Both the position numbers and the translations under genes were made by a program. Source: CALJGI01 sp047618115 (GTDB lineage Bacteria; Pseudomonadota; Gammaproteobacteria; Pseudomonadales; Halieaceae). From it: a DNA stretch of 24,979 nucleotides. Positions 6,238 through 14,478 of this stretch are shown in pieces. The notes under the pieces are model-generated. The model did not search any database. It was not told the DNA's origin and was given only the letters and a program-made list of their open reading frames with translations. Positions within the stretch are counted from its first letter, which is position 1, and the number at the start of each line of letters is the position of its first letter. The stretch is from NCBI GenBank assembly GCA_047618115.1, contig JBLHKV010000018.1:1-24979 (forward strand), in the 5' to 3' direction.

Positions 6238-7527
6238 TTATACATTGCTTTCGCGTTCGATCGCACGCCAGGCAATGTCACTGCGATAGCTTGCATCCTG
6301 CCACTGGATTTGTTTTACCAGGTTGTAAGCCGCCTGTTGCGCGGCCGTTGCCGTAGTTCCGAGTGCGGTGGCACAGAGTATCCGGCCCCCGTTTGTTTCC
6401 AGACGGCCATCATTTGTGCGCGTGCCGGCGTGGAAGATTTTACAAGCCTCGTCTTGGCTTGTCGGCGGCAAGGTAATTTCGTCTCCCTTCGTGTAGCTAC
6501 CGGGATAGCCGCCCGCGGCCATTACCACCCCGACCGCAATGCGAGCATCCCATCGCGTGGTTACCTCGTCGAGGTTGCCAGCCAGGGCACTTTGGCATAG
6601 TTCTACCAAGTCGGACTGTAGCCGTAGCATGATGGGCTGGGTTTCGGGATCGCCAAAGCGGCAGTTGTACTCGATAACACGGGGGCTGCCATCGGACCCG
6701 ATCATCAAGCCGGCGTATAGAAACCCGGTGTAGGGATTTCCCTCGGCAGCCATGCCCGCAACGGTAGGTGCAATAACTTCGTCGAGTACCCGTTGATAAA
6801 TTTCAGTAGTGACCACCGGTGCCGGCGAGTAGGCGCCCATTCCGCCAGTGTTGGGGCCGCGGTCGCCATCCAGCGCTCGCTTGTGATCTTGACTGGTGGC
6901 CATGGGTAAAACATGGGTGCCGTCGACCATGACAATGAAGCTGGCTTCCTCGCCCTCCAGAAACTCCTCGATTACAACGCGGCATCCCGCCTCGCCAAAG
7001 GCATTGCCCGACAACATATCGCGGACTGCGGTTTCGGCCTGCTCCAGGGTTTCGGCAACTATGACGCCCTTGCCCGCAGCCAGTCCATCGGCCTTGACGA
7101 CGATGGGTGCGCCGCGCTCCCGCAAATAGGTTAGCGCAGGTTCAAGTTCCGCAAAATTCTGGTAGTCCCCGGTGGGGATATTGTGACGCGCCAGAAAATC
7201 CTTGGTGAAGGCCTTGGAACCCTCGAGTTGAGCCGCCCCGGCGTTTGGCCCAAAACAAGCCAGGCCCTTAGCCTGGAAATAATCTACAACGCCCTCGACC
7301 AGCGGTGCCTCGGGCCCAATGATGGTTAGCCCGACATCGTTCTCCGCAGCGAAGGCGCTTAGGCCGGCGAAATCCATGACATCGATATCGACGTTTTGCA
7401 GGCCCGGTTCCATGGCTGTACCGGCATTTCCTGGCGCCACATAAACAATTTGCACCAGAGGCGATTGTGCTGCCTTCCAGGCCAGTGCGTGCTCGCGTCC
7501 GCCGCTGCCGGTGATCAGTACGTTCAT
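6238..7527 (-). CDS. purD: Phosphoribosylamine-glycine ligase (GAR synthetase)
   Basis: 429 residues, full length. It joins glycine to phosphoribosylamine using ATP, the second step of de novo purine synthesis. Visible elements are the N-terminal nucleotide-fold GSGGREHALAW, the ATP-grasp glycine-rich stretch (VKADGLAAGKGV), GPNTGGMGAYSPAP in the central ATP-grasp domain, and the metal/ATP motif EYNCRFGDPETQ near residue 290. The ATG start is at the expected place, giving MNVLITGSGG. It follows purH by 21 bases on the same strand, the usual purH-purD pair in gammaproteobacteria. No terminator is evident before coq7. Confidence 0.97.
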   Translation of the reverse strand: MNVLITGSGGREHALAWKAAQSPLVQIVYVAPGNAGTAMEPGLQNVDIDVMDFAGLSAFAAENDVGLTIIGPEAPLVEGVVDYFQAKGLACFGPNAGAAQLEGSKAFTKDFLARHNIPTGDYQNFAELEPALTYLRERGAPIVVKADGLAAGKGVIVAETLEQAETAVRDMLSGNAFGEAGCRVVIEEFLEGEEASFIVMVDGTHVLPMATSQDHKRALDGDRGPNTGGMGAYSPAPVVTTEIYQRVLDEVIAPTVAGMAAEGNPYTGFLYAGLMIGSDGSPRVIEYNCRFGDPETQPIMLRLQSDLVELCQSALAGNLDEVTTRWDARIAVGVVMAAGGYPGSYTKGDEITLPPTSQDEACKIFHAGTRTNDGRLETNGGRILCATALGTTATAAQQAAYNLVKQIQWQDASYRSDIAWRAIERESNV

Positions 7528-7548
7528 GGGCTAACTCCTGGGCTTTGG

Positions 7549-9126
7549 CTAGTGGCGAAAGTGACGCATACCGGTAAACACCATTGCCATATCGAACTCA
7601 TCAGCTTTGGCGATGACGTCTTCGTCGCGAATCGATCCACCCGGTTGAATAACCGCGGCAATGCCAGCTTCTCCCGCATTCTCGATGCCGTCCGCAAACG
7701 GGAAAAAAGCATCGGAGGCCATGACCGAGCCGCGTACTTCCAGCCCGGCGTGTTCGGCTTTGATACCGGCGATACGCGCCGAATTAATACGGCTCATTTG
7801 GCCGGCGCCGACGCCGACAGTCTGACCATCCCTGCCGTATACAATGGCATTGGACTTGACGAACTTGGCAACTTTCCAAGTGAACAGTAAATCGCGTATT
7901 TCTGCTTCTGTAGGCTGACGTTTACTGACGATCTTCAAGTCGGATTGGGTCACCATACCCTGATCGCGATCCTGAACCAGCAGGCCACCATTGACGCGCT
8001 TGTAATCCAGTGCGGCGCCGCCGCTAGCCTGCCACGCACCACAACATAAAAGTCTTACATTACCCTTGGCAGCGACCGCCGCGATAGCCGCCGCACTGAC
8101 CGCGGGTGCAATAATGACCTCGACAAACTGGCTGTCGACAATACGCTTTGCAGTGTCGCCATCGAGTTCACGGTTAAAGGCGATGATGCCGCCGAAGGCC
8201 GATTCTGGGTCCGTGGCAAAGGCGCGGTCGTAGGCCGTACCGATATCGGCTGCTATAGCCACGCCGCAGGGGTTGGCATGTTTGACGATCACACAGGCGG
8301 GTTCCTCAAAGTTTTTCACGCATTCCAGGGCGGCATCGGTGTCGGCCACATTGTTATAGGACAGCGCCTTTCCCTGTAGCTGTTTTGCAGTGGCAATGCA
8401 GGCTTCGGCTGGATTGGCCTCGACGTAGAAGGCCGCCTGCTGATGAGGGTTTTCTCCGTAGCGCATTTCCTGCGCCTTGCGTAATTGTGTGTTGAAGGTG
8501 CGCGGAAACGCTGTACTGCCACCCGCTACCAAGCGGCCGAAGTAGTTGGCGATGGCGCCGTCGTAGGCTGCCGTGTGCTCATAGGCTTTGATTGCCAAAT
8601 CAAAGCGCGTGTCCAGCCCTGTTGCGCCCGCGTTGGCGTCCATTTCAGCAGTGATCCTGCTGTAGTCCGTGCTGCTGACCACGATAGCGACGTCGCGATG
8701 GTTTTTCGCCGCGGCGCGGACCATAGTAGGGCCGCCTATGTCGATGTTCTCGACGGCATCTTCGAGGCTGCAATCGCGGCGTGCCACGGTTTTTTCGAAG
8801 GGGTACAAGTTGACCACCACCATATCGATGGGATCAATATCGTGTTCGGCCATGGTGCTATCATCGATACCGCGCCGACCGAGAATACCGCCGTGCACCT
8901 TGGGGTGTAGTGTTTTCACTCGACCGGCCATCATCTCTGGAAAACCCGTGTAATCGGAGACTTCGGTAACCTCTATGCCGCTTTCCGAGAGCATCCGATA
9001 GGTGCCCCCGGTGGATAGTAGGGCAACGCCGTGGCGGCGCAATTCGGAGGCAAATTCCACAATACCCGCTTTATCGGATACGCTGATCAAGGCGCGCTTG
9101 ATTGTTACAGCTTGGTTCAGACTCAT
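7549..9126 (-). CDS. purH: Bifunctional AICAR formyltransferase/IMP cyclohydrolase
   Basis: 525 residues from ATG at 9126; a TTG two codons upstream (9132) is possible but less likely, and neither has a strong ribosome binding site. It performs the last two steps to IMP: formylation of AICAR with 10-formyl-tetrahydrofolate, then ring closure. The N-terminal cyclohydrolase (MGS-like) domain, residues about 1-150, shows ISVSDKAGIVEFA, LLSTGGTYRML and GRVKTLHPKVHGG. The C-terminal transformylase domain carries the catalytic KHANPCG motif near residue 270 and ends in the usual conserved region with DAFFPFADGIE and PGGSIRDEDVI. It lies between fis (50 bases upstream) and purD (21 bases downstream), as in Pseudomonas. 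Confidence 0.97.
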   Translation of the reverse strand: MSLNQAVTIKRALISVSDKAGIVEFASELRRHGVALLSTGGTYRMLSESGIEVTEVSDYTGFPEMMAGRVKTLHPKVHGGILGRRGIDDSTMAEHDIDPIDMVVVNLYPFEKTVARRDCSLEDAVENIDIGGPTMVRAAAKNHRDVAIVVSSTDYSRITAEMDANAGATGLDTRFDLAIKAYEHTAAYDGAIANYFGRLVAGGSTAFPRTFNTQLRKAQEMRYGENPHQQAAFYVEANPAEACIATAKQLQGKALSYNNVADTDAALECVKNFEEPACVIVKHANPCGVAIAADIGTAYDRAFATDPESAFGGIIAFNRELDGDTAKRIVDSQFVEVIIAPAVSAAAIAAVAAKGNVRLLCCGAWQASGGAALDYKRVNGGLLVQDRDQGMVTQSDLKIVSKRQPTEAEIRDLLFTWKVAKFVKSNAIVYGRDGQTVGVGAGQMSRINSARIAGIKAEHAGLEVRGSVMASDAFFPFADGIENAGEAGIAAVIQPGGSIRDEDVIAKADEFDMAMVFTGMRHFRH

Positions 9127-9176
9127 TGGCAAAGGGCTCGGTAATATAAGAGAGGGGGAGGCCGGGGCATCCTGTT

Positions 9177-9497
9177 TCAGATCAGCTTGTACTGCTTCAG
9201 TTTCTTGCGCAGCGTGCCGCGATTCAAACCCAGCATGGTTGAAGCCCGGGATTGGTTATTGCGGGTGTAGCGCATGACCTGCTCTAGCAGGGGCGGTTCG
9301 ATCTGCGACAAAACCATGTTGTATACATCTACTGCTTCCTGGCCATCCAGATGGGCAAAATATTCCTCCATCGCTCTGTCCACGCTCTCTCGCAGCGATG
9401 GCTGGCTGCCTTGCTCGCTGCTTTCAAACTCTGCGACATCGCTCTCGGCGAGGGAGAAAATGGTGGGAATAAGTGGGGCTCGCCCGGTTGTCTTCAT
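9177..9497 (-). CDS. fis: DNA-binding nucleoid protein Fis
   Basis: 106 residues, close to the 98 of E. coli Fis. The start is the ATG at 9497 (MKTTGRAP); a longer in-frame frame from 9602 lies inside dusB and is rejected. This start overlaps the dusB stop as ATGA, the classical dusB-fis coupling. The variable N-terminus is followed by the dimerising helices and a C-terminal helix-turn-helix that is nearly invariant in the family (NNQSRASTMLGLNRGTLRKK, then LKQYKLI). Fis bends DNA, organises the nucleoid and activates rRNA and other growth-related promoters. Expression is expected to follow dusB from an upstream promoter; a candidate with a GC-rich discriminator is at 10550-10555. Confidence 0.97.
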   Translation of the reverse strand: MKTTGRAPLIPTIFSLAESDVAEFESSEQGSQPSLRESVDRAMEEYFAHLDGQEAVDVYNMVLSQIEPPLLEQVMRYTRNNQSRASTMLGLNRGTLRKKLKQYKLI

Positions 9498-10513
9498 GCG
9501 GCAATACCTCTGGATTCTGTCGGAGTTGCTAGGTTGTTTTCGCGGACGACCACATTCACAGCAAGGTAGGTGTTGATTGATTCGACCTGGAACTCGGGGC
9601 ACTCGAGCGTGTTGAACTGTTTTCTAAACTCGCGATGGTGCTCGCCGGGCAAATACCAGGCCATGTGCTTGCGCGCAATACGGGTACCCATGTAATCCCC
9701 GTAGAATTGGTGAATGCTGCGCAAGTGGCCGTCTATTATTAGCGCCTGCTGTGCGGCGCTTGGAGCGTTTGTGTGTTGACCGGTCGCGAGATAGTCAGCA
9801 ATTTGCCCACATAGCCAAGGCTGCCCCTGCGCCGCACGACCGATCATAATGCCATCGGCCCCGGTGGCGGCCATAACTGCCGCAGCTTGTTGTGGCGAGC
9901 AAATATCACCATTGGCGATAACCGGTAAGGTCACTGCCTGTTTGATTTTTGTGATGGTTTCGTATTCCACCTCACCGGTAAATCGGCAGGCCCGGGTGCG
10001 GCCGTGGACGGCCAGTGCTTGAATGCCAGCGTCCTCGGCAATTCGTGCAATAGCAACTGCATTGCGCTCCTCAGGTGACCAACCCGTGCGGATTTTAAGT
10101 GTGACGGGCACCGCTACGGCGCGCACCACGCTATTTAAAATGTCGGCGACCAGCGCCTCGTCGCGCAGTAACGCAGAGCCCGCTGCCTTATTGCAAACTT
10201 TCTTGGCTGGGCAGCCCATATTAATGTCGATAATTTGAGCGCCGCGATCCACGGCGCCTGCTGCTGCCGCTGCCAGCATAGCCGGATCGCTGCCAGCTAT
10301 TTGAACAGTAATTGGTTGGGCTTCGCCCCGGTGATCCATGCGCCATTGCGATTTACGGGTATTCCATAATCGTGTGTCGCTGGTGAGCATCTCGGCCACC
10401 ACCATGCCTGCACCGTGTTCGCGACACAGTTGCCGAAAAGGGAGGTCGGTGACGCCCGCCATAGGCGCGAGTACCACTGGATTGGGCAGACTGTAGGGTC
10501 CGATTTGAAGCAT
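9494..10513 (-). CDS. dusB: tRNA-dihydrouridine synthase B
   Basis: 339 residues, slightly longer than the about 321 of E. coli DusB. This flavoenzyme reduces specific uridines in tRNA (U17 in E. coli) to dihydrouridine with NADPH. The TIM-barrel FMN domain begins VVLAPMAGVTDLPFR. The catalytic Cys101 lies in NMGCPAKKV, followed by AGSALLR. The His-Gly-Arg stretch (AVHGRTR) and the FMN-phosphate motifs NGDI and MIGRAAQGQPW are present. The C-terminal helical tRNA-binding domain contains RKHMAWYLPG. The ATG is used with no clear ribosome binding site. fis overlaps the stop by 4 bases, so dusB-fis is a coupled pair. It lies 93 bases downstream of the DUF3426 gene. Confidence 0.96.
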   Translation of the reverse strand: MLQIGPYSLPNPVVLAPMAGVTDLPFRQLCREHGAGMVVAEMLTSDTRLWNTRKSQWRMDHRGEAQPITVQIAGSDPAMLAAAAAGAVDRGAQIIDINMGCPAKKVCNKAAGSALLRDEALVADILNSVVRAVAVPVTLKIRTGWSPEERNAVAIARIAEDAGIQALAVHGRTRACRFTGEVEYETITKIKQAVTLPVIANGDICSPQQAAAVMAATGADGIMIGRAAQGQPWLCGQIADYLATGQHTNAPSAAQQALIIDGHLRSIHQFYGDYMGTRIARKHMAWYLPGEHHREFRKQFNTLECPEFQVESINTYLAVNVVVRENNLATPTESRGIAA

Positions 10514-10549
10514 ATCAGGCGGTGGTAAGGTCCTAGCTAACGGGCGACA

Positions 10550-10555
10550 ATCATA
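10550..10555 (-). promoter_or_regulatory. Candidate dusB-fis promoter with GC-rich discriminator
   Basis: Minus-strand TATGAT (-10) is followed by TGTCGCCCG, a GC-rich discriminator of the kind seen at stringently controlled promoters such as that of E. coli dusB-fis. The region 17 bases upstream (TTTTAT) is a weak -35. The predicted start is about 30 bases before the dusB ATG. Confidence 0.35.
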
Positions 10556-10606
10556 CGCGCTCGCCCTAATTGATAAAAGAGAAAGTGCCTATTTTTTCGC
10601 CAACCA

Positions 10607-11260
10607 TTAATTATCAACCAATTTGATGAGATCCATTTGGTAGCGCTGGGCAAGCGGGCCGGGGTCGGCAAAATTGAGTGCGATATGAATATCGTAATCC
10701 GGCGGGATCATGCTTTCACCCGCTAACTCACCAGAGAGGTAGTCCGTCCCGGTAAACACTCGTTGGGCAACCACTCTGCCTTGGGTGTTACTAAAACGCA
10801 TCGCCAGGTCCGGCAGGGGCTGTGGCTCTTGGGTGGTATTGCGCAGGATGAAATCGACCTGCAGTGCGTTGTTTCGAAGTGGATGAGATCGCACGATGAG
10901 ATTGGATGTAATCAGGGGTTCGCGAAGGATGACCTCGGGTTCGCTACAAGGGATAACAGTGCAGATCTTCGTCAGCGCTGAAAACCCATCCGGGTGGTCC
11001 CAGAGTAACGCCCGATTGAACCAGCCAACTTGTGTAATCAGCAACAAGGCCGCTACCGTGGCTGGCAAGAGCTGGCCCCAGGTGGTTGTTCGGTGCGGTG
11101 GCGACTCGTGGTCCAGCGCGGTATAAGAATGGACTCCGCTTGCCCAGTCGCTGTCAGCTAGCGACCCCGAGCCTTGCTTATCGGCCGCTGTAATTTGGTC
11201 TGCGGAACTTTTAGAGGCGGCGCTGCAGTGGCTGCTGTCAGTGGTGTTGAAGCCTGTCAC
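10607..11260 (-). CDS. DUF3426 membrane-anchored protein
   Basis: 217 residues from GTG at 11260. The protein has a polar, Ser/Asp-rich N-terminus of about 60 residues, one membrane helix (about 64-84, LLPATVAALLLITQVGWF), and a C-terminal extracytoplasmic domain of about 115 residues matching DUF3426: a conserved Cys pair (ICTVIPC), then the RSHPLRNNALQVDFILRN strand and a QPLPDLAMRFSNTQG stretch. Relatives usually begin with an MJ0042-type zinc ribbon (four cysteines); here that part is absent. The gene is in the same frame as prmA: the prmA stop TAG, two codons (TCC AAT), then this GTG. No ribosome binding site is obvious, so coupling to prmA termination is likely. Function unknown; context is the conserved prmA-DUF3426-dusB-fis order known from Pseudomonas. 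Confidence 0.88.
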   Translation of the reverse strand: MTGFNTTDSSHCSAASKSSADQITAADKQGSGSLADSDWASGVHSYTALDHESPPHRTTTWGQLLPATVAALLLITQVGWFNRALLWDHPDGFSALTKICTVIPCSEPEVILREPLITSNLIVRSHPLRNNALQVDFILRNTTQEPQPLPDLAMRFSNTQGRVVAQRVFTGTDYLSGELAGESMIPPDYDIHIALNFADPGPLAQRYQMDLIKLVDN

Positions 11261-11266
11261 ATTGGA

Positions 11267-12148
11267 CTACCCGGACAACTTGCCATCGAGCCTTACCCAC
11301 TCGTCTTGCAGCGCTGGGGTGTTGAAATCTATCGCGTGTTCATAGTGCCCGCGAATGCCTTCGTACTGGGAGTCGAGGATTCCCGACAAGGCAAGCTTGC
11401 CACCGGGCTGCAGCAGGTCCAGCAGTTGCCCGCTGAGCATGATCAGCGGTGCGGCCAGGATGTTGGCAACCACAAAGGCGGCGCTCAGATCAGAGGGCAC
11501 CTCGGTGGGGAGCAGTACCGAGTAACGTTGCTGGGCAATATTGTTACGCTCGGCGTTGGCCCTGGTCGCAATCAGCGCTTGTGGATCGTTATCGATGCCA
11601 ATCATGCGCTCCGCGCCCAACAGTAGAGCGGCGATGCCGAGAATACCCGAGCCGCAGCCGAAATCGATGATTGTCGCACCTGTTAGGTCCTGACTATCTA
11701 ACCATTGCAAGCAAAGGGCCGTGGTGGGGTGGGTGCCGGTCCCGAAAGCGAGCCCCGGATCGAGTAATAGGTTTACAGCCGATGGTTCCGGTGGTTCGCA
11801 CCAACTGGGGCAAACCCAAAGGCGTTTCCCGAAACGCATGGGATGGTAGTTCTCCATCCACTCACGCTCCCAATCCCGGTCCTCGAGAATCTCACCGCGA
11901 CAGTGCATTGGGTCGTACCCAGCGGCGTGGATTGCCGCCAGTAAACTCGTTACATCGCTACTGGCCGGAAACAGTCCCGTTACCCGGGTTGCCTGCCACA
12001 ATAAAGTGGCACCCGGTGGGGGCTCGAAGATGGGCTGGTCGGCGCTATCCTCCATCGTTACCGCTGCGGCGCCAAGTTCGAGAAGGATATCCTCGGCGCC
12101 GCCAGCTTCATTCGCCGCCGAGTCGATTCGAATTTGTAGCCAGGACAT
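11267..12148 (-). CDS. prmA: Ribosomal protein L11 methyltransferase
   Basis: 293 residues, full length. It trimethylates ribosomal protein L11 at several amino groups using S-adenosylmethionine. An N-terminal L11-binding domain (about residues 1-90) has the linker motif EDRDWEREWMENYHPMRFG. The C-terminal Rossmann-fold domain has GLAFGTGTHPTT (133-143), the SAM-binding motif I DFGCGSGILG (162-171), and the catalytic-region NILAAPL. The ATG start gives MSWLQIRI, as usual in the family. It lies 12 bases from accC on the same strand. The stop is separated from the DUF3426 gene by two codons in the same frame. Confidence 0.97.
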   Translation of the reverse strand: MSWLQIRIDSAANEAGGAEDILLELGAAAVTMEDSADQPIFEPPPGATLLWQATRVTGLFPASSDVTSLLAAIHAAGYDPMHCRGEILEDRDWEREWMENYHPMRFGKRLWVCPSWCEPPEPSAVNLLLDPGLAFGTGTHPTTALCLQWLDSQDLTGATIIDFGCGSGILGIAALLLGAERMIGIDNDPQALIATRANAERNNIAQQRYSVLLPTEVPSDLSAAFVVANILAAPLIMLSGQLLDLLQPGGKLALSGILDSQYEGIRGHYEHAIDFNTPALQDEWVRLDGKLSG

Positions 12149-12160
12149 TTAGGCTAAGCT

Positions 12161-13507
12161 CTAGCGACTAAGCTTGTTTTCGAGGTAGTGAATGCTCACA
12201 CCACCCTTCATGAAAGCGCTGTCTCTGACCAGGCGCTGTTGCAGCGCGGTGTTGTGGCTTATGCCGTCGATGACTAATTCGTCCAGCGCCCGACGCATGC
12301 GCACCAGGGCTGTTTCGCGATCGTCGCCGTAGGTGATGATCTTGGCAATGAGAGAGTCGTAATAGGGTGGCACCGTATATCCACCGTAGAGGTGGGAGTC
12401 CACTCGCACACCGTTGCCGCCGGGTGCATGGAAATGCGTGACCAGTCCCGGTGAGGGCAGAAAGGTCTTGGCGTCCTCGGCATTGATGCGACACTCGAAG
12501 GAGTGCCCTTTTATAACCACGTCTTCTTGCTTGATCGACAGCGGCATACCGCTGGCTATGCGCAGCTGCTCGCGGACGATGTCGACGCCGGTAACCATCT
12601 CGGTAACCGGGTGTTCTACCTGAACCCGGGTATTCATTTCAATAAAGTAAAACCCGCCATTTTCATAGAGGAATTCGAAGGTTCCGGCGCCGCGATAGCC
12701 AATCTTGATGCAGGCGTCGACACAGGACTGGGCAACGGCCTCGCGTATATCGTCTGGAATGCCCGGTGCAGGGGCTTCCTCCAGCACCTTTTGATGACGG
12801 CGTTGTAAGGAGCAGTCGCGGTCGCCCAGGTGTATAGCATGACCCTGTCCGTCGGCCAGTATCTGGACTTCCACATGGCGGGGGTTGCCCAGAAATTTTT
12901 CGATATAGACCTTGTCGCTGCCAAAGGCTGCTGCGGCTTCGGCCTGGGTCACGTGGATGGCATTAATCAGCGCGGGTTCACTTTGTACGACGCGCATACC
13001 GCGGCCACCGCCGCCCGCTGCTGCCTTTACAATCACCGGATAGCCAATGCCTCTAGCTATTTTTAGGGTGCGCTCATTGTCTTCGTCCAGGGCGCCGTCG
13101 GAACCAGGTACTGTAGGTACCCCGGCAGCTTTCATGGCTGTAATCGCCGAGACCTTGTCGCCCATAAGACGAATAGTTTCAGCACGCGGTCCGATAAATA
13201 CAAAACCGCTGTTTTCAACCTGTTCGGCAAAGTCGGCATTTTCCGCCAGGAAACCGTATCCCGGGTGGATGCCTACAGAGGAGGTAATCTCGGCTGCGCT
13301 GATAATTGCCGGCACATTCAAGTAGCTTTCCGTCGATGGTGCCGGGCCAATACACACCGCTTCGTCGGCGAGACGAACGTGCATCAGATCTCGATCTGCC
13401 TGGGAGTGTACGGCGACGGTCTTGATGCCCAGCTCTTTGCACGCACGAAGAATGCGCAGTGCAATCTCGCCGCGGTTGGCGATGAGTACCTTGTCGATCA
13501 TTGGCAT
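12161..13507 (-). CDS. accC: Biotin carboxylase subunit of acetyl-CoA carboxylase
   Basis: 448 residues, normal length. It carboxylates the biotin on AccB using ATP and bicarbonate, the first half of the acetyl-CoA carboxylase reaction that commits to fatty-acid synthesis. Key elements: KVLIANRGEIALRI at the N-terminus, HPGYGFLAENADFA (about 81-94), the ATP-grasp glycine loop KAAAGGGGRGMR (161-172), and the active-site region FIEMNTRVQVEHPVTEM with the catalytic Glu, Asn and Arg residues. Two in-frame ATG codons open the gene (13507 and 13501); the second gives the E. coli-like N-terminus, so the start is uncertain by two codons. It follows accB by 15 bases. Confidence 0.97.
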   Translation of the reverse strand: MPMIDKVLIANRGEIALRILRACKELGIKTVAVHSQADRDLMHVRLADEAVCIGPAPSTESYLNVPAIISAAEITSSVGIHPGYGFLAENADFAEQVENSGFVFIGPRAETIRLMGDKVSAITAMKAAGVPTVPGSDGALDEDNERTLKIARGIGYPVIVKAAAGGGGRGMRVVQSEPALINAIHVTQAEAAAAFGSDKVYIEKFLGNPRHVEVQILADGQGHAIHLGDRDCSLQRRHQKVLEEAPAPGIPDDIREAVAQSCVDACIKIGYRGAGTFEFLYENGGFYFIEMNTRVQVEHPVTEMVTGVDIVREQLRIASGMPLSIKQEDVVIKGHSFECRINAEDAKTFLPSPGLVTHFHAPGGNGVRVDSHLYGGYTVPPYYDSLIAKIITYGDDRETALVRMRRALDELVIDGISHNTALQQRLVRDSAFMKGGVSIHYLENKLSR

Positions 13508-13522
13508 ATGCCTGTACCTGTT

Positions 13523-13966
13523 CTAGATAATAGTAAGCAGAGGTTGATCAAATTCCACCGGCTGGCCGCTCTCGACCAGAATGGCTTCAATGATGCCCGA
13601 CTTATCGGCCTCGATTTGATTCATCATCTTCATGGCCTCAACAATGCAGACTACGTCACCGACTTTTATGGATTGACCTACCTCGACGAACGAGGGCGAG
13701 CTCGGTGAGGGCGAGCGGTAAAACGTGCCTACCATGGGGGAGCTAATGACATGCCCCGAGTTGACAGGGACCGCGGGAGCGGCGGGTGGTGCCGCCACCG
13801 GCGGAGCCACTGCGGCTACCGGTGCCGGCGCGGCAACCGGTGCGGCCAATACGGCGGGTACGCCGCGGCTAATGCGCACCGACTCCTCGCCTTCCTTTAT
13901 TTCAATTTCATTGATATTGGATTCTTCCAATAGCTCTATCAACTTCTTAACTTTGCGAATATCCAT
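13523..13966 (-). CDS. accB: Biotin carboxyl carrier protein of acetyl-CoA carboxylase
   Basis: 147 residues. It carries the biotin that shuttles the carboxyl group between AccC and the AccAD transferase. An N-terminal helix region (MDIRKVKKLIELLEES) is followed by a Pro/Ala/Val-rich flexible linker (about residues 36-68) and then the C-terminal biotinyl domain beginning HVISSPMVGTFYRSPSP. Lys113 in EAMKMMNQIEA is the biotinylation site. The sequence is a typical E. coli-type AccB, including the Ser-Pro-rich thumb region. The gene is preceded by aroQ (34 bases) and followed by accC (15 bases), so an aroQ-accB-accC transcript is likely. Confidence 0.97.
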   Translation of the reverse strand: MDIRKVKKLIELLEESNINEIEIKEGEESVRISRGVPAVLAAPVAAPAPVAAVAPPVAAPPAAPAVPVNSGHVISSPMVGTFYRSPSPSSPSFVEVGQSIKVGDVVCIVEAMKMMNQIEADKSGIIEAILVESGQPVEFDQPLLTII

Positions 13967-14000
13967 GCTGTGTCTCTTATTCGTTGATGATGTTCGTTGA

Positions 14001-14438
14001 TTACTCGAGGTGCTTGATCGCGGCGCTCAGGGCCAACTCGTAGCCCTGGGCGCCCAGGCCATAAATAACACCCACCGCCACATCTGAAAAGTAGGAGTGA
14101 GCGCGAAAGGGCTCTCTGGCATAAACATTGGACAGGTGGACCTCGATGAACGGAATGGCGACACCAGTGATTGCGTCGCGCAGAGCGACACTGGTATGGG
14201 TGAAGGCCGCGGGGTTGATAATAATGAAGTTGATACCTTCTCGCCCTGCGTCGTGGACGCGTTCGATCAGTTCATACTCGGCATTGCTCTGCATGCTAAG
14301 CAGGTGGTGGCCGCTGGCTTTAGCGGCAGTCTCCAGTTGACGATCGATATCCGCCAAAGTGGTGGTCCCGTAAACAGCGGGTTCCCGGGTTCCCAGCAAA
14401 TTGAGATTCGGTCCGTGTAGCACAAGTATGGTGGCCAT
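14001..14438 (-). CDS. aroQ: 3-dehydroquinate dehydratase, type II
   Basis: 145 residues, typical of the small dodecameric type II enzyme. It converts 3-dehydroquinate to 3-dehydroshikimate in the shikimate pathway, leading to chorismate and so also to the anthranilate used by TrpG. The motifs are classical: HGPNLNLLGTREP with the active-site Tyr-Gly loop just after, INPAAFTHTSVALRDA with the substrate-binding Asn-Pro and His, and IEVHLSNVYAREPFRAHS with the catalytic-region His and Arg. It is the first gene of the minus-strand block; the 242 bases upstream, up to dsbD, hold its probable promoter and a possible CRP-like site (14479-14494). It shares its place next to accBC with Pseudomonas. 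Confidence 0.97.
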   Translation of the reverse strand: MATILVLHGPNLNLLGTREPAVYGTTTLADIDRQLETAAKASGHHLLSMQSNAEYELIERVHDAGREGINFIIINPAAFTHTSVALRDAITGVAIPFIEVHLSNVYAREPFRAHSYFSDVAVGVIYGLGAQGYELALSAAIKHLE

Positions 14439-14478
14439 ACCGGGCAGGTCTCCATTTATTAACTGGGTCGATTGTGCA

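Noticed and set aside
7396..7890. Plus-strand open frame spanning the purD/purH junction
   Set aside because: Overlaps two certain genes on the other strand and shows no protein family features.
9498..9602. Longer Fis reading frame starting inside dusB
   Set aside because: The extra N-terminus is Cys/Arg-rich shadow of dusB; the ATG at 9497 gives normal Fis length and the classical overlap.
13755..13861. GC-rich repetitive stretch in accB as a repeat element
   Set aside because: It is the normal Pro/Ala-rich linker between the two AccB domains, with no regular unit.
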